Shown piece by piece: positions 40,169-47,906 of a stretch of 64,000 nt of DNA (positions are counted from its first letter, which is position 1; each line of letters begins with the position of its first letter). Under the pieces are notes generated by a model. That model did not search any database. It saw nothing but the letters and a program-made list of their open reading frames with translations, and was not told the origin of the DNA. The stretch is from Alloacidobacterium dinghuense (GTDB lineage Bacteria > Acidobacteriota > Terriglobia > Terriglobales > Acidobacteriaceae), in NCBI RefSeq assembly GCF_014274465.1, contig NZ_CP060394.1, positions 868,001-932,000 of the forward strand, written 5' to 3'. The translations under genes were made by a program, and so were the position numbers.

Positions 40169-40974
40169 TGCGCGCGCTGGCGGCTGGCTTCGTAGAGCAG
40201 GATGCCGGCGGCGATGGCGGCGTTGAGGGATTCGACGGGGCCGGGGCTAGGGATGGTGATGCGGTCATTGCACTGGCTGACGAGTTCGGGAGGCAGGCCG
40301 CTGCCTTCGTTTCCGATGAAAAGAGCGATGGGCTGGGTGAGGTCGAGCTGGTGCGCGGGTGTGCCGCCTTCGACGGTGGTGGCGGCGGAGCGGATGGAGA
40401 AGGAGCGGAACGCGGAGAAAAGTTCCTGGGTGGATGCGGGAATGACGGGCAGACGGAACGCAGATCCGGCTGAGGCGCGGAGGGCTTTCGAGTTCCAGAT
40501 GCTGACGGTGCCGGGCAGGGCGACGACGGCGTTGGCGGCGAAGGCCTCGGCGGAGCGGACGATGGCGCCGAGGTTGCCGGGGTCCTGGAGTCCGGCAGAG
40601 ACGACGATGAGCGGGTGGCGAGCGGCGAGAATTTCTTCGAGGGCGAGTGATGGGGCTTCGGCGAGGGCGGCAATGGGCTGTGGGGTTTCGGTAGTGACGG
40701 CGCTGGCGAAGATGTCGGGCGCGAGTTCGATGATTTCGGTGTCGGCTCGCACCACGAGGTCGTTGAGCAGGTCGAGGCTGCCACTGCGGATGAAGAGGGT
40801 GGCGATATGCAGGCCGCTGCGGAGGGCTTCTTCGACGAGGTGCTGGCCTTCGAGGGCGATGAGGCCAGAGTCAGTCTTTTCGCCATTTCGAAGGGCGGCG
40901 CGCAATTCTTTTACCCGGGCGTTCTGCCGGCTTTGTACAATGCGAACATGCGCGTGATTTGAAGCCGCTTGCAT
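40159..40974 (-). CDS. TrmH/SpoU family RNA 2'-O-methyltransferase
   Basis: A 271-residue enzyme of the SPOUT class that methylates a ribose in tRNA or 23S rRNA using SAM. An N-terminal L30e-like substrate-binding part (ALEGQHLVEEALRSGLHIAT) leads to the knotted catalytic domain with its three SpoU motifs: LQDPGNLGAIVRSAEAFAAN near residue 130, PIALFIGNEGSGLPPELV near 210, and IPSPGPVESLNAAIAAGILL near 240. It is divergent from the t6A synthase gene, 70 bp away, a sensible pairing of translation genes. The target nucleotide is not evident. Confidence 0.88.
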   Translation of the reverse strand: MQAASNHAHVRIVQSRQNARVKELRAALRNGEKTDSGLIALEGQHLVEEALRSGLHIATLFIRSGSLDLLNDLVVRADTEIIELAPDIFASAVTTETPQPIAALAEAPSLALEEILAARHPLIVVSAGLQDPGNLGAIVRSAEAFAANAVVALPGTVSIWNSKALRASAGSAFRLPVIPASTQELFSAFRSFSIRSAATTVEGGTPAHQLDLTQPIALFIGNEGSGLPPELVSQCNDRITIPSPGPVESLNAAIAAGILLYEASRQRAHHG

Positions 40975-41043
40975 GGGTGCGATTCTACCGTGTCCCTGCC
41001 GGTTTCCGTCTGCCTCACGTGTCGTATTCCAGAAGGAGTAGCC

Positions 41044-41688
41044 TTGTCAGCGGAGATTTTGCGCATACATCCGGATGAACCGGAAAAGGAGCGCGTTGAG
41101 TACGTTGTTTCCTGCCTGCACAGCGGCAAAGTGGTCGGGATGCCGACGGACACTTTTTATGGGCTGGCCGTGGATCCGGTGAACCTGCGCGCGGTAGAGC
41201 GTATTTACGAGATCAAAGGCCGGCTGAAGCACAAACCGCTGTCGCTGCTGATTGACAACGTGTCGCAGGCGTATGAGCTGGCGCGCGATCTGGATGCAAA
41301 TTTCGACAGGCTGGCGGAGAAGTTCTGGCCGGGTCCGTTGACGCTGATTGTGAAGGCGAGCTCACGATTGCCATTGCGGGTGACGGCGAATACGGGCAAC
41401 GTGGCGCTGCGGATTCCGGATGCGGCGATTCCGCGGGCGATTGCGAATGTATTTGGATTGCCAATTACGGCGACATCGGCCAACCTGCAAGGTGCGCCGG
41501 AGTGTGCGTATGCGGCGTGCGTGCGCGACCAGATCGGTGATCGGATTCCTCTGATTGTGGACGGCGGGCCGACGGGGCGCAGCCTGCCGACGACGATTGT
41601 CGATCTTTCCGGCGGCGAAAACAGCTGGCAGATTTTGCGTGAAGGCGCGATTGCGACGCATGAGATTGCGCTTGTTTTGCATCCTTAG
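41044..41688 (+). CDS. L-threonylcarbamoyladenylate synthase (Sua5/YwlC/TsaC family)
   Basis: A 214-residue enzyme that makes threonylcarbamoyl-AMP from threonine, bicarbonate and ATP for the t6A modification of ANN-decoding tRNAs. The start is taken as TTG at 41044, five bases after AGAAGGAG; the frame is open 25 codons further back but begins inside the divergent promoter region. YrdC-domain motifs are clear: GKVVGMPTDTFYGLAVDP, the KxR signature KGRLKHKPLSLLI, WPGPLTLIVKA, and LPITATSANLQG. The C-terminal Sua5 domain is absent, as in TsaC-type proteins. Confidence 0.9.
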   Translation: MSAEILRIHPDEPEKERVEYVVSCLHSGKVVGMPTDTFYGLAVDPVNLRAVERIYEIKGRLKHKPLSLLIDNVSQAYELARDLDANFDRLAEKFWPGPLTLIVKASSRLPLRVTANTGNVALRIPDAAIPRAIANVFGLPITATSANLQGAPECAYAACVRDQIGDRIPLIVDGGPTGRSLPTTIVDLSGGENSWQILREGAIATHEIALVLHP

Positions 41689-41715
41689 CGGAGAAAATGA
41701 ATTTCGAACCGAATG

Positions 41716-41780
41716 AACCGGGGGTTAAGCCCTTTCGATTTCTGTCCTGGTTCACCGGGCTGAGGCCCGGTGCTTTTACC
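41716..41780. repeat. GGGCTGAGGCCC palindromic repeat
   Basis: ACCGGGGGTTAAGCCCTTTC then CACCGGGCTGAGGCCCGGTG and CTTTTACC. Same layout as 34510-34600: a first palindrome, a spacer of about 30 bases, a second palindrome, then a C/T-rich tail. Confidence 0.7.
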
Positions 41781-41825
41781 TGAAGAAGCATTTTCGAAGC
41801 GTTTTTAGGCTTTGATTTGAAGTCG

Positions 41826-42452
41826 ATGATTGTTCCGGATACAAATCTGCGGCAGAGGAGCGCGGGCGGCAGTCTGCTGCGACGCGTGATCGTGCTGGTA
41901 TTGATCATCGTGGTGGGATGGATTGCCTGGGTCTACGGTCAGATTCGTTACTATGCCGATCGCGATGAGGCGAGCGCGGCGGATGCCATCGCCGTTTTTG
42001 GCGCGGCAGAATACGACGGGCGTCCTTCTCCGGTGCTGCGGGCGCGGCTGGATCATGCGCTCGAACTTTATGGCCGCGAGTTGGCTCCGCTGATTATTAC
42101 GCTGGGTGGGAGCGATGTGGGCGATCAACACTCGGAGGGCAGCGTTGGGCACGATTACCTGCTGGCGCATGGTGTGCCGGAGACGGCGATTATTGCCGAG
42201 ACGCAGAGCGAAAACACGGAAGAATCGGCTGCGCGGCTGGCGAGGATTGCGCGGGCGAATCACCTGAACCGCGTGATTGTGGTCAGCGACGGGACGCACC
42301 TTTTTCGTATTCACGCGTTGTGCGAGAAGGTTGGGCTTACGGTTTATACATCGCCGCGAGCGGTGGCGCGGAGCATCGGTTGGCAGGATTCTTTTTCGCG
42401 CATGGCGCATGAAATTATCAGCTATACGGCTTGGAGATTACACCTGCACTGA
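41826..42452 (+). CDS. YdcF/SanA family (DUF218) membrane-anchored protein
   Basis: A 208-residue protein; the ATG at 41826 is preferred to the TTG three codons earlier. One transmembrane helix (VIVLVLIIVVGWIAWVYG) anchors a DUF218 domain: AIAVFGAAEYDGRPSPVL, LIITLGGSDVGDQHSEGSVG, then TQSENTEESAARLARIA, and VIVVSDGTHLFRIHALCEK. Family members such as SanA and ElyC influence envelope integrity and lipid-linked precursor use. Two repeats flank the gene. Confidence 0.85.
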   Translation: MIVPDTNLRQRSAGGSLLRRVIVLVLIIVVGWIAWVYGQIRYYADRDEASAADAIAVFGAAEYDGRPSPVLRARLDHALELYGRELAPLIITLGGSDVGDQHSEGSVGHDYLLAHGVPETAIIAETQSENTEESAARLARIARANHLNRVIVVSDGTHLFRIHALCEKVGLTVYTSPRAVARSIGWQDSFSRMAHEIISYTAWRLHLH

Positions 42453-42544
42453 GCCGACATTATTGAGAATCTTCACTGCGCTTCCGGCTTCGTTCAGAAT
42501 GTCGTTTTTTGGCTGTCATCCCCCTGACAAAAGAGAAGCAGGGA

Positions 42545-42610
42545 AAAGCCCGGGGCTGAAGCCCCTTTTGTTGAGGTCCTAACGCGGGGCTGAAGCCCCG
42601 CTCTTTCACC
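42545..42610. repeat. GGGGCTGAAGCCCC palindromic repeat
   Basis: CCCGGGGCTGAAGCCCCTTT, spacer, GCGGGGCTGAAGCCCCGC, then CTTTCACCC. Third copy of the family in the window; the palindrome bases differ from the other copies but remain complementary. Confidence 0.75.
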
Positions 42611-42669
42611 CGTCGCCCTGCTTCGCAGGACAAATGGTCCAACTCCAACATCCCTCAAAGGGATCACCA

Positions 42670-42769
42670 TTTTTTCCTAATTGCATTTTGTGCTGGTGCT
42701 TGAGGTGGCTCTGGGAGGGTTCGTGCTTTCCCACCCTGACTGCGTCAGGATGGGGCACCCTTTTTCGTG
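42670..42769. repeat. First unit of a tandem repeat including hairpin copy A2
   Basis: TAATTGCATTTTGTGCTGG and GTGCTTGAGGTGGCT lead into GCTTTCCCACCCTGAC, TGC, GTCAGGATGGGGCACCC (42724-42769). The same lead-in recurs at 42854, about 185 bp on, so the whole unit was duplicated in tandem. Confidence 0.7.
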
Positions 42770-42853
42770 ATCTCGCCGAGGGGAGCTGAATCTTGCGTTG
42801 TTCAGGGGAAAGAATCGACATTGTGGAGATTCTTCACTTCGTTCAGAATGACG

Positions 42854-43024
42854 TTTTTTCCCCAATTGCATTTTGTGCTGGTGCTTGAGGTGGCTTGGGG
42901 AGAGTTTTGCTTTCCCACCCTTCGCTACGCGAAGGATGGGGCACCCCTTTTCGTGCTGCTGCCTAAGAAAAGCAGATCCTTCGACGCCGCGCTGTCGCGC
43001 TCCGCTCAGGATGACAGCTCTTAA
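42854..43024. repeat. Second unit of the tandem repeat including hairpin copy A3
   Basis: The same lead-in (CAATTGCATTTTGTGCTGG) is followed by GCTTTCCCACCCTTCGC, TAC, GCGAAGGATGGGGCACCC at 42909 and the second module CAGATCCTTCG...CGCTCAGGATGACAGCT. The inner stem differs from the first unit although the surrounding sequence is duplicated. Confidence 0.7.
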
Positions 43025-43033
43025 AGAGGTCTT

Positions 43034-43085
43034 GTTTCCCATCCTGTCGTGAAAAAGTGCGAAGGGATGGGCATCGTTTTTCGGG
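43034..43085. repeat. Degenerate hairpin repeat, copy A4
   Basis: GTTTCCCATCCTGTCG...TGCGAAGGGATGGGCATCG keeps the outer arms CCCATCC/GGATGGG but the inner stem is poorly paired. It ends at the stop of the DUF92 gene. Confidence 0.55.
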
Positions 43086-43088
43086 ATC

Positions 43089-43955
43089 CTACTCGAAAAA
43101 GTGGCGAGACACGATCCAGCCGGCGGCGATGGCGGCGACCAGCGTTGAGAGGAAATTGACGGCGTCATTGTTGAGCCAGCCTCGTCGCTCGAAGACGGCG
43201 CCGAAAAGGCTGTCGGCGAAGAGGCCGAGGATTGCGCTGGAAAAGATCACTGCTCCTTGGCTTACGTTGAGACGGAAGGTCATGGCTGCGACTGCCGTGA
43301 CGATGGCAGCGCCGATGCAGCCAATGGCTGTTCCTGCCAGGGTGACGCCGCCGTCGGTTCCTACGGGGACTGGCTTGAGAGTCGTGATCAGGAGCGGCTG
43401 GCCACCGAAGACCTGACCTAATTCGGAAGAGAGAGTGTCGGCGGCCGCTTCAGCCAGTGCTGCGGAGATGGCGGCGAGGGATGCGATGGCTGTTCGCGAG
43501 GAGGGCGCAAAAAGCTGCGTTGCTGTGAGCGGGATGGCGGCGAGTGCAGCTCCTCCGAGATTAGCGGCGACCTGCGCGGCGTTGCGTCCATGCCTGGCTT
43601 CGGCGGTGCCGAGCTGCTCCTTGCGGGCTCGACCAATGCGCGTGGCGGTCAAGGTGAGGATGAGCATGACGATAAGCGGGATGATCGGCGTGCGCCAGCC
43701 GGGCAAGCGCAGATAGAGGCAGGCGGTAATGATGGCTCCGGTTGCCGCTGCGTAGCCTGTGGCAGCGCGTGCCACCCAGACAACCAGACCGAAGACGATG
43801 CTGATTGCTGCCATCTGCAGGAGGACGGGATCGTGGAAGGCCCATGCATTCGCGACCCGGATGAATATCCAGATGCTGCAGGCAGGCACTACAATCAGGA
43901 GGAGCAGTTGCGATTGCCAGTGCAGGGATGGGCCGGAGTGGTTTCTCTGGTGCAT
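43089..43955 (-). CDS. DUF92 (TMEM19-like) membrane protein
   Basis: A 288-residue polytopic membrane protein. The family core is ALAEAAADTLSSELGQVFGG followed by ITTLKPVPVGTDGGVTLAGT near residues 170-215, with KPVPVGTDGGVT-type loop between helices. About seven hydrophobic segments are visible. Some relatives act as phytyl-phosphate kinases in chlorophyll degradation; in non-photosynthetic bacteria the role is unknown, possibly a CTP-dependent isoprenoid-phosphate kinase. Convergent to the YdcF gene across a repeat-dense gap of about 630 bp. Confidence 0.85.
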   Translation of the reverse strand: MHQRNHSGPSLHWQSQLLLLIVVPACSIWIFIRVANAWAFHDPVLLQMAAISIVFGLVVWVARAATGYAAATGAIITACLYLRLPGWRTPIIPLIVMLILTLTATRIGRARKEQLGTAEARHGRNAAQVAANLGGAALAAIPLTATQLFAPSSRTAIASLAAISAALAEAAADTLSSELGQVFGGQPLLITTLKPVPVGTDGGVTLAGTAIGCIGAAIVTAVAAMTFRLNVSQGAVIFSSAILGLFADSLFGAVFERRGWLNNDAVNFLSTLVAAIAAGWIVSRHFFE

Positions 43956-44152
43956 GCGAGTTTTCCTGAGGTGTGTGGCAAATCGAAACGTGTGAGTGAT
44001 TTACAATCTAGTTTTTAAGGCATTTTGTCTCGATTGTTGCAGGCTTTGCCGCAGTTTGCCAGTTGACCTTTTGCGGTTCGCCGAGGTCAGTGGAAGTGCA
44101 CGGTTATGGCTTGAAGCGTCCTTGAAAGTGCCAGTGCGGGATTTGTTGCTGA

Positions 44153-45649
44153 ATGAGGTGTCTGAGAGTGCGAAGTGTCACCGGGCCTAAGCGCCCATGG
44201 TTTGCCGCTGGGGCGCTGCTGGCTTTGGCGGGTGTGTCTGGTTGCGGCAACCAGTATCGTCCTGTGGTAACCCCTATACCCCCGACCGGTCCGGCGCCAG
44301 CGCCGACATCCTTCGTCGTTGCATTTTCCCAGCCGGGACTCACACCGGGTGGGACGGCTGGGCCGTCCAGTCCTTGTCCCACGAAACCTTATGGTCAGCC
44401 GGGAGTCGTGCAACTGGTCGATTTTTCTGGTGACAGCTTGATGGCGCTGGCTACGATTGGCAACGGACCGCTGACATTTGCACTGGACACCACTGGATCA
44501 ACCGCGTACAGCACGAATTGCGATGGCACGATCAGCACGGTTCCGATCAGCACGACGCTGCAGACGAAGAATGTGCTTACTACGAGTTTGCCGGAGAATC
44601 CCGGCAATGTGAGTACGTTGCCGACGAATTTGCTGGCGACGGCTGCTGGGCAATATGTTGTGGAGCAGAACCGGACAGCGATCGGAGCGCTGACCGGCAG
44701 TCCATCTTCGCTTAAGCAGGAGATTTCGGTTGCTCCGAGCGTGACCAGTGTCATGGGTACGGCCGGCAGCCAATACATTTATTCGATCAGTCAAGGAAAC
44801 AGCACCGACGGTAGTGGAGTTACATGGGGGCAATGCGATCCCAGTTCCGGCGCCGTACCCACGACGAATGGAGAGGTCGATGGAATTCTGGCATCGATCT
44901 ATACCGTCAATAACCGCATTCCGGTTGGAATCTGCCCGGTGTATGGGGTTATGACGGCGGATACCCGGCGCGCCTTTATTCTGAACCGCACAAGCGGGAC
45001 AGTTTCAGTCATCGACAGCTCGAAAAACCAGCTCGATACGACGGTTACGAATTATCTGACGGGCAATGGCACGATCCAGTGCAATCCCGGCACCAGCGTT
45101 TGCCTCGGAGCTGGTCCTGTCCATGCGGACCTGTACACTCCGGCCTCACTGCTGGTTACGGCAAACTACGATAGTGATTCGGTCAGCATCATCAGTGTGC
45201 CCATCAATGGAGCCGTGGAGGGCTATACCGACACGCCGAATTTTGGCCAGGTGCTGGCAACGGTGCAATTGCCTGCGGGAAGCCATCCGGCGGCGGTTAC
45301 TGTGTTGCAGGATGGCAGCAGAGCCTATACCGCAAACGAGGGAACGGGCACCGTCAGCGTAATCAATCTTTCGAGCTTTACGCTTCAGGAAACGATTCCG
45401 GTGAACGGGCATCCGCGCTCGATCGCATCCACGTTCAACGCGCCGATTGGCAAGGTGTACACCGTGGCGCAGGACAGCCCTTACATGTCGGTGATCCGTA
45501 CCGACACCGATATCGTTACAGCGTCGATTCTGTTGCAGGGCAACGGCGTGGATGTACACACGACGACGCAATATGCAGGCAGCAGTTCGACGACCACCGC
45601 GGCGAACTTCATTACGCAGAGCCGTTCGCCGGGATCGGGTGCTCCGTAG
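44153..45649 (+). CDS. YVTN-type beta-propeller lipoprotein
   Basis: A 498-residue exported protein. The signal sequence ends in a lipobox (LLALAGVSGC), so the mature N-terminal Cys is probably lipidated; a Pro-rich linker follows. The rest has YVTN/YncE-like repeats: VISVPINGAVEG, SHPAAVTVLQDGSRAYTANE then GTGTVSVINLSSFTLQETIP. Surface lipoproteins of this kind are frequent in acidobacteria, function unknown. A rho-independent terminator follows 30 bp after the stop. Confidence 0.78.
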   Translation: MRCLRVRSVTGPKRPWFAAGALLALAGVSGCGNQYRPVVTPIPPTGPAPAPTSFVVAFSQPGLTPGGTAGPSSPCPTKPYGQPGVVQLVDFSGDSLMALATIGNGPLTFALDTTGSTAYSTNCDGTISTVPISTTLQTKNVLTTSLPENPGNVSTLPTNLLATAAGQYVVEQNRTAIGALTGSPSSLKQEISVAPSVTSVMGTAGSQYIYSISQGNSTDGSGVTWGQCDPSSGAVPTTNGEVDGILASIYTVNNRIPVGICPVYGVMTADTRRAFILNRTSGTVSVIDSSKNQLDTTVTNYLTGNGTIQCNPGTSVCLGAGPVHADLYTPASLLVTANYDSDSVSIISVPINGAVEGYTDTPNFGQVLATVQLPAGSHPAAVTVLQDGSRAYTANEGTGTVSVINLSSFTLQETIPVNGHPRSIASTFNAPIGKVYTVAQDSPYMSVIRTDTDIVTASILLQGNGVDVHTTTQYAGSSSTTTAANFITQSRSPGSGAP

Positions 45650-45678
45650 CCTGGGCTAATATTGATTGCTTCTCATGG

Positions 45679-45709
45679 GGCGCTCGATTTTTCGAGCGCC
45701 TTGTTGTTT
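45679..45709 (+). terminator. Rho-independent terminator
   Basis: GGCGCTCGA, loop TTTT, TCGAGCGCC, then TTGTTGTTT. It closes the lipoprotein transcript and separates it from the hexosaminidase operon. Confidence 0.85.
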
Positions 45710-45820
45710 ATAGGGGCGAGATTGGATCGCTGGTTTTGCGTTTGAGGCTGCAATCGGTATGCTCTTGTCTTAAGTTCTTTTTGCAACGATGCAAACTTCT
45801 CTCTTGGAAACTTTGACACG

Positions 45821-47890
45821 GTGATCCGGACACTTTTTTGCTCTCTTGTTGTGGGTGTGGCGGTTTCGAGCGTAGCTGCCCAGGCACAGCGGCCCTCCCT
45901 GATTCCCGATCCGCGTGAATTTCAGAGCCGTGAAGACGTTGCGTTGTCTCGCGGTGTCTTGCTTTCAGCTCCAGAAAAAGATGCGGATGATTCGTCTGCC
46001 GCGGATGACCTGCTTGCGTTTTTGAAGGAGCAGGGGATTGCACGCTCAGGGAAGGGCGCGCATATCTATCTGCTGCGCGATAGTTCTGCGGCTGGGAAGC
46101 GCGCACTCGCGGGTGAGAAGCTCGCGATCGATGCTGCGATGCAGGATGAAGGCTATGTTCTGTTTACGTCGAAGAGCGGCGTGTATATCGTCGCGCATTC
46201 GGCGAGCGGCCTTTTCTACGGAGCGCAGACGGCGAAGCAGCTTGTTTCCGGCAATGGCGATCATGCTGTTTTCAAGGGATGCGCGATACGTGACTGGCCA
46301 GCGATGAAGTATCGCGGCGTGCATGACGATCTCTCGCGCGGGCCGGTGCCGACGCTTGAGTTCCAGAAAAAGCAGATTCGCACGTTTGCGGCTTACAAGC
46401 TGAATGTGTATTCGCCTTATTTCGAGAACACGATGCAGTATGCGTCGAATCCGCTGCCGGCATTGCCGGGTGGTTCGATGTCAAAGGCGGACGCTGCCGC
46501 TCTGGTGGAGTATGCGAAGCCGTATCATGTGACGATTGTGCCGGAGCAGGAGGCCTTTGGGCACTTGCACCACGTTTTGACGTGGCAGGAGTATGCGCAT
46601 CTTGCGGAAGTTCCGAACGGGTCCGTGCTGGCGCCGGGGGAGGCGGGATCGCTCGAGGTGATTCAGCAGTGGTTCACGGAATTGGCTGCGGTCTTTCCGG
46701 GGCCGTTTTTGCATATCGGTGCGGATGAGACGTTCGAATTGGGGCAGGGAAAGACTGCGGATGAAGTGAAGCAGCGCGGGCTGGGCGCTGTGTATATCGA
46801 CTTTTTGACGAAGATTCACGCGGAGCTTGCGCCGCTGAACCGGAGGTTGCTGTTCTGGGGCGATGTGGCGATGAATGATCCGGCGCTGGTGCCGCGGTTG
46901 CCGAAGGACATGATTGCGGTGGCGTGGCACTACGAACCGGAAGAGGATTTCAGCAAGTGGCTCGATCCTTATACAAAGGCAGGGATGGAGACGTGGGTGT
47001 CGCCGGGGGTGAACAACTGGAGCCGCGTCTATCCGAATAACAACCTCGCGCTCAAGAATATTCAGGGGTTTGTGGCAGCTGGACAGAAGGCGGGCAGCAC
47101 AGGCGTACTGAACACGATCTGGAACGATGATGGTGAAGGGCTGTTTGCTGAAGACTGGTACGGCGTTCTGTTTGGGGCTGCGGCAGGATGGCAGCCGGGC
47201 GCGAGCGATATTGCCGAGTTCCAGAAAAACTATGGTGCAGTTTTTCATGATGATGCGACCGGGGATTTGGACCAGGCGCAGATGGCGCTGATGCAGGCGC
47301 ATCTGGCATTCGAGAAGGCCGGGCTGGAAGATGCGAAGGATGGGCTGTTCTGGATCGATCCGTGGAGCAGCGAAGGGCAGGAGACGGCGGCGAAGATCAA
47401 GCCGGTGCTGGATGAAGTGAGAGTGGATGCGGAACGCGCGCTGACGTTGATTGCGCAGGCACGGCAGGCGGGGAAGCTTCGCGAGACAGATGCGGTGGAT
47501 GCAATGGAGCTGGGGGCGAGACGGATGGATTTCATCGCGTTCAAGTTTCAGACGGCCAGCGATATTGCCGATACGTATCGCACGATTTATCAGGAGCAGA
47601 ACGATCCCGAGGCGCGGAAACATATGTCGGGCAAGCTGTGGGGTCTTTCGGGCCGTGCGCTGGATCTGCGCGAGGGTTATGGATACATCCGGGACGAATT
47701 CAAGGACGCGTGGCTCAAGGAGAATCGGCCATATTGGTTGGATAATGTGATGGCTGAGTACGATGTGGCCATGCGGTTGTGGATCGCGCGCGCGGACAAG
47801 TTCCGGATGGCGCGCCAGCAGTGGAGCGAGACGCACATGCTTCCGCCGCCGGAAGCTGTTGGGATTGCGCAGGCTGCGGCGCCTAAATAG
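45821..47890 (+). CDS. Secreted GH20 beta-N-acetylhexosaminidase
   Basis: A 689-residue glycosidase starting at GTG 45821, with a signal peptide (TLFCSLVVGVAVSSVAAQA). An N-terminal GH20b domain (residues about 25-140, with GLFYGAQTAKQL) precedes the catalytic barrel, which shows YRGVHDDLSRGPVP and the catalytic Asp-Glu pair in LHIGADETFELG near residues 301-302. The C-terminal 200 residues are helical. GH20 enzymes release terminal GlcNAc or GalNAc by substrate-assisted catalysis. It heads a set of three closely spaced genes ending with a NamZ fusion, so the substrate may be cell-wall disaccharides or chitin pieces. Confidence 0.88.
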   Translation: MIRTLFCSLVVGVAVSSVAAQAQRPSLIPDPREFQSREDVALSRGVLLSAPEKDADDSSAADDLLAFLKEQGIARSGKGAHIYLLRDSSAAGKRALAGEKLAIDAAMQDEGYVLFTSKSGVYIVAHSASGLFYGAQTAKQLVSGNGDHAVFKGCAIRDWPAMKYRGVHDDLSRGPVPTLEFQKKQIRTFAAYKLNVYSPYFENTMQYASNPLPALPGGSMSKADAAALVEYAKPYHVTIVPEQEAFGHLHHVLTWQEYAHLAEVPNGSVLAPGEAGSLEVIQQWFTELAAVFPGPFLHIGADETFELGQGKTADEVKQRGLGAVYIDFLTKIHAELAPLNRRLLFWGDVAMNDPALVPRLPKDMIAVAWHYEPEEDFSKWLDPYTKAGMETWVSPGVNNWSRVYPNNNLALKNIQGFVAAGQKAGSTGVLNTIWNDDGEGLFAEDWYGVLFGAAAGWQPGASDIAEFQKNYGAVFHDDATGDLDQAQMALMQAHLAFEKAGLEDAKDGLFWIDPWSSEGQETAAKIKPVLDEVRVDAERALTLIAQARQAGKLRETDAVDAMELGARRMDFIAFKFQTASDIADTYRTIYQEQNDPEARKHMSGKLWGLSGRALDLREGYGYIRDEFKDAWLKENRPYWLDNVMAEYDVAMRLWIARADKFRMARQQWSETHMLPPPEAVGIAQAAAPK

Positions 47891-47906
47891 TTTGTAACTA
47901 TTACTG

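Noticed and set aside
42461-43085. Dense repeats between YdcF and DUF92 genes as a possible CRISPR array
   Set aside because: Units are of unequal length, self-complementary and of different families; there is no regular repeat-spacer pattern or cas gene.
46481-47836. 451-codon minus-strand frame opposite the GH20 gene
   Set aside because: Arg/His-rich antisense frame with no domain; the GH20 catalytic motifs on the plus strand are unambiguous.
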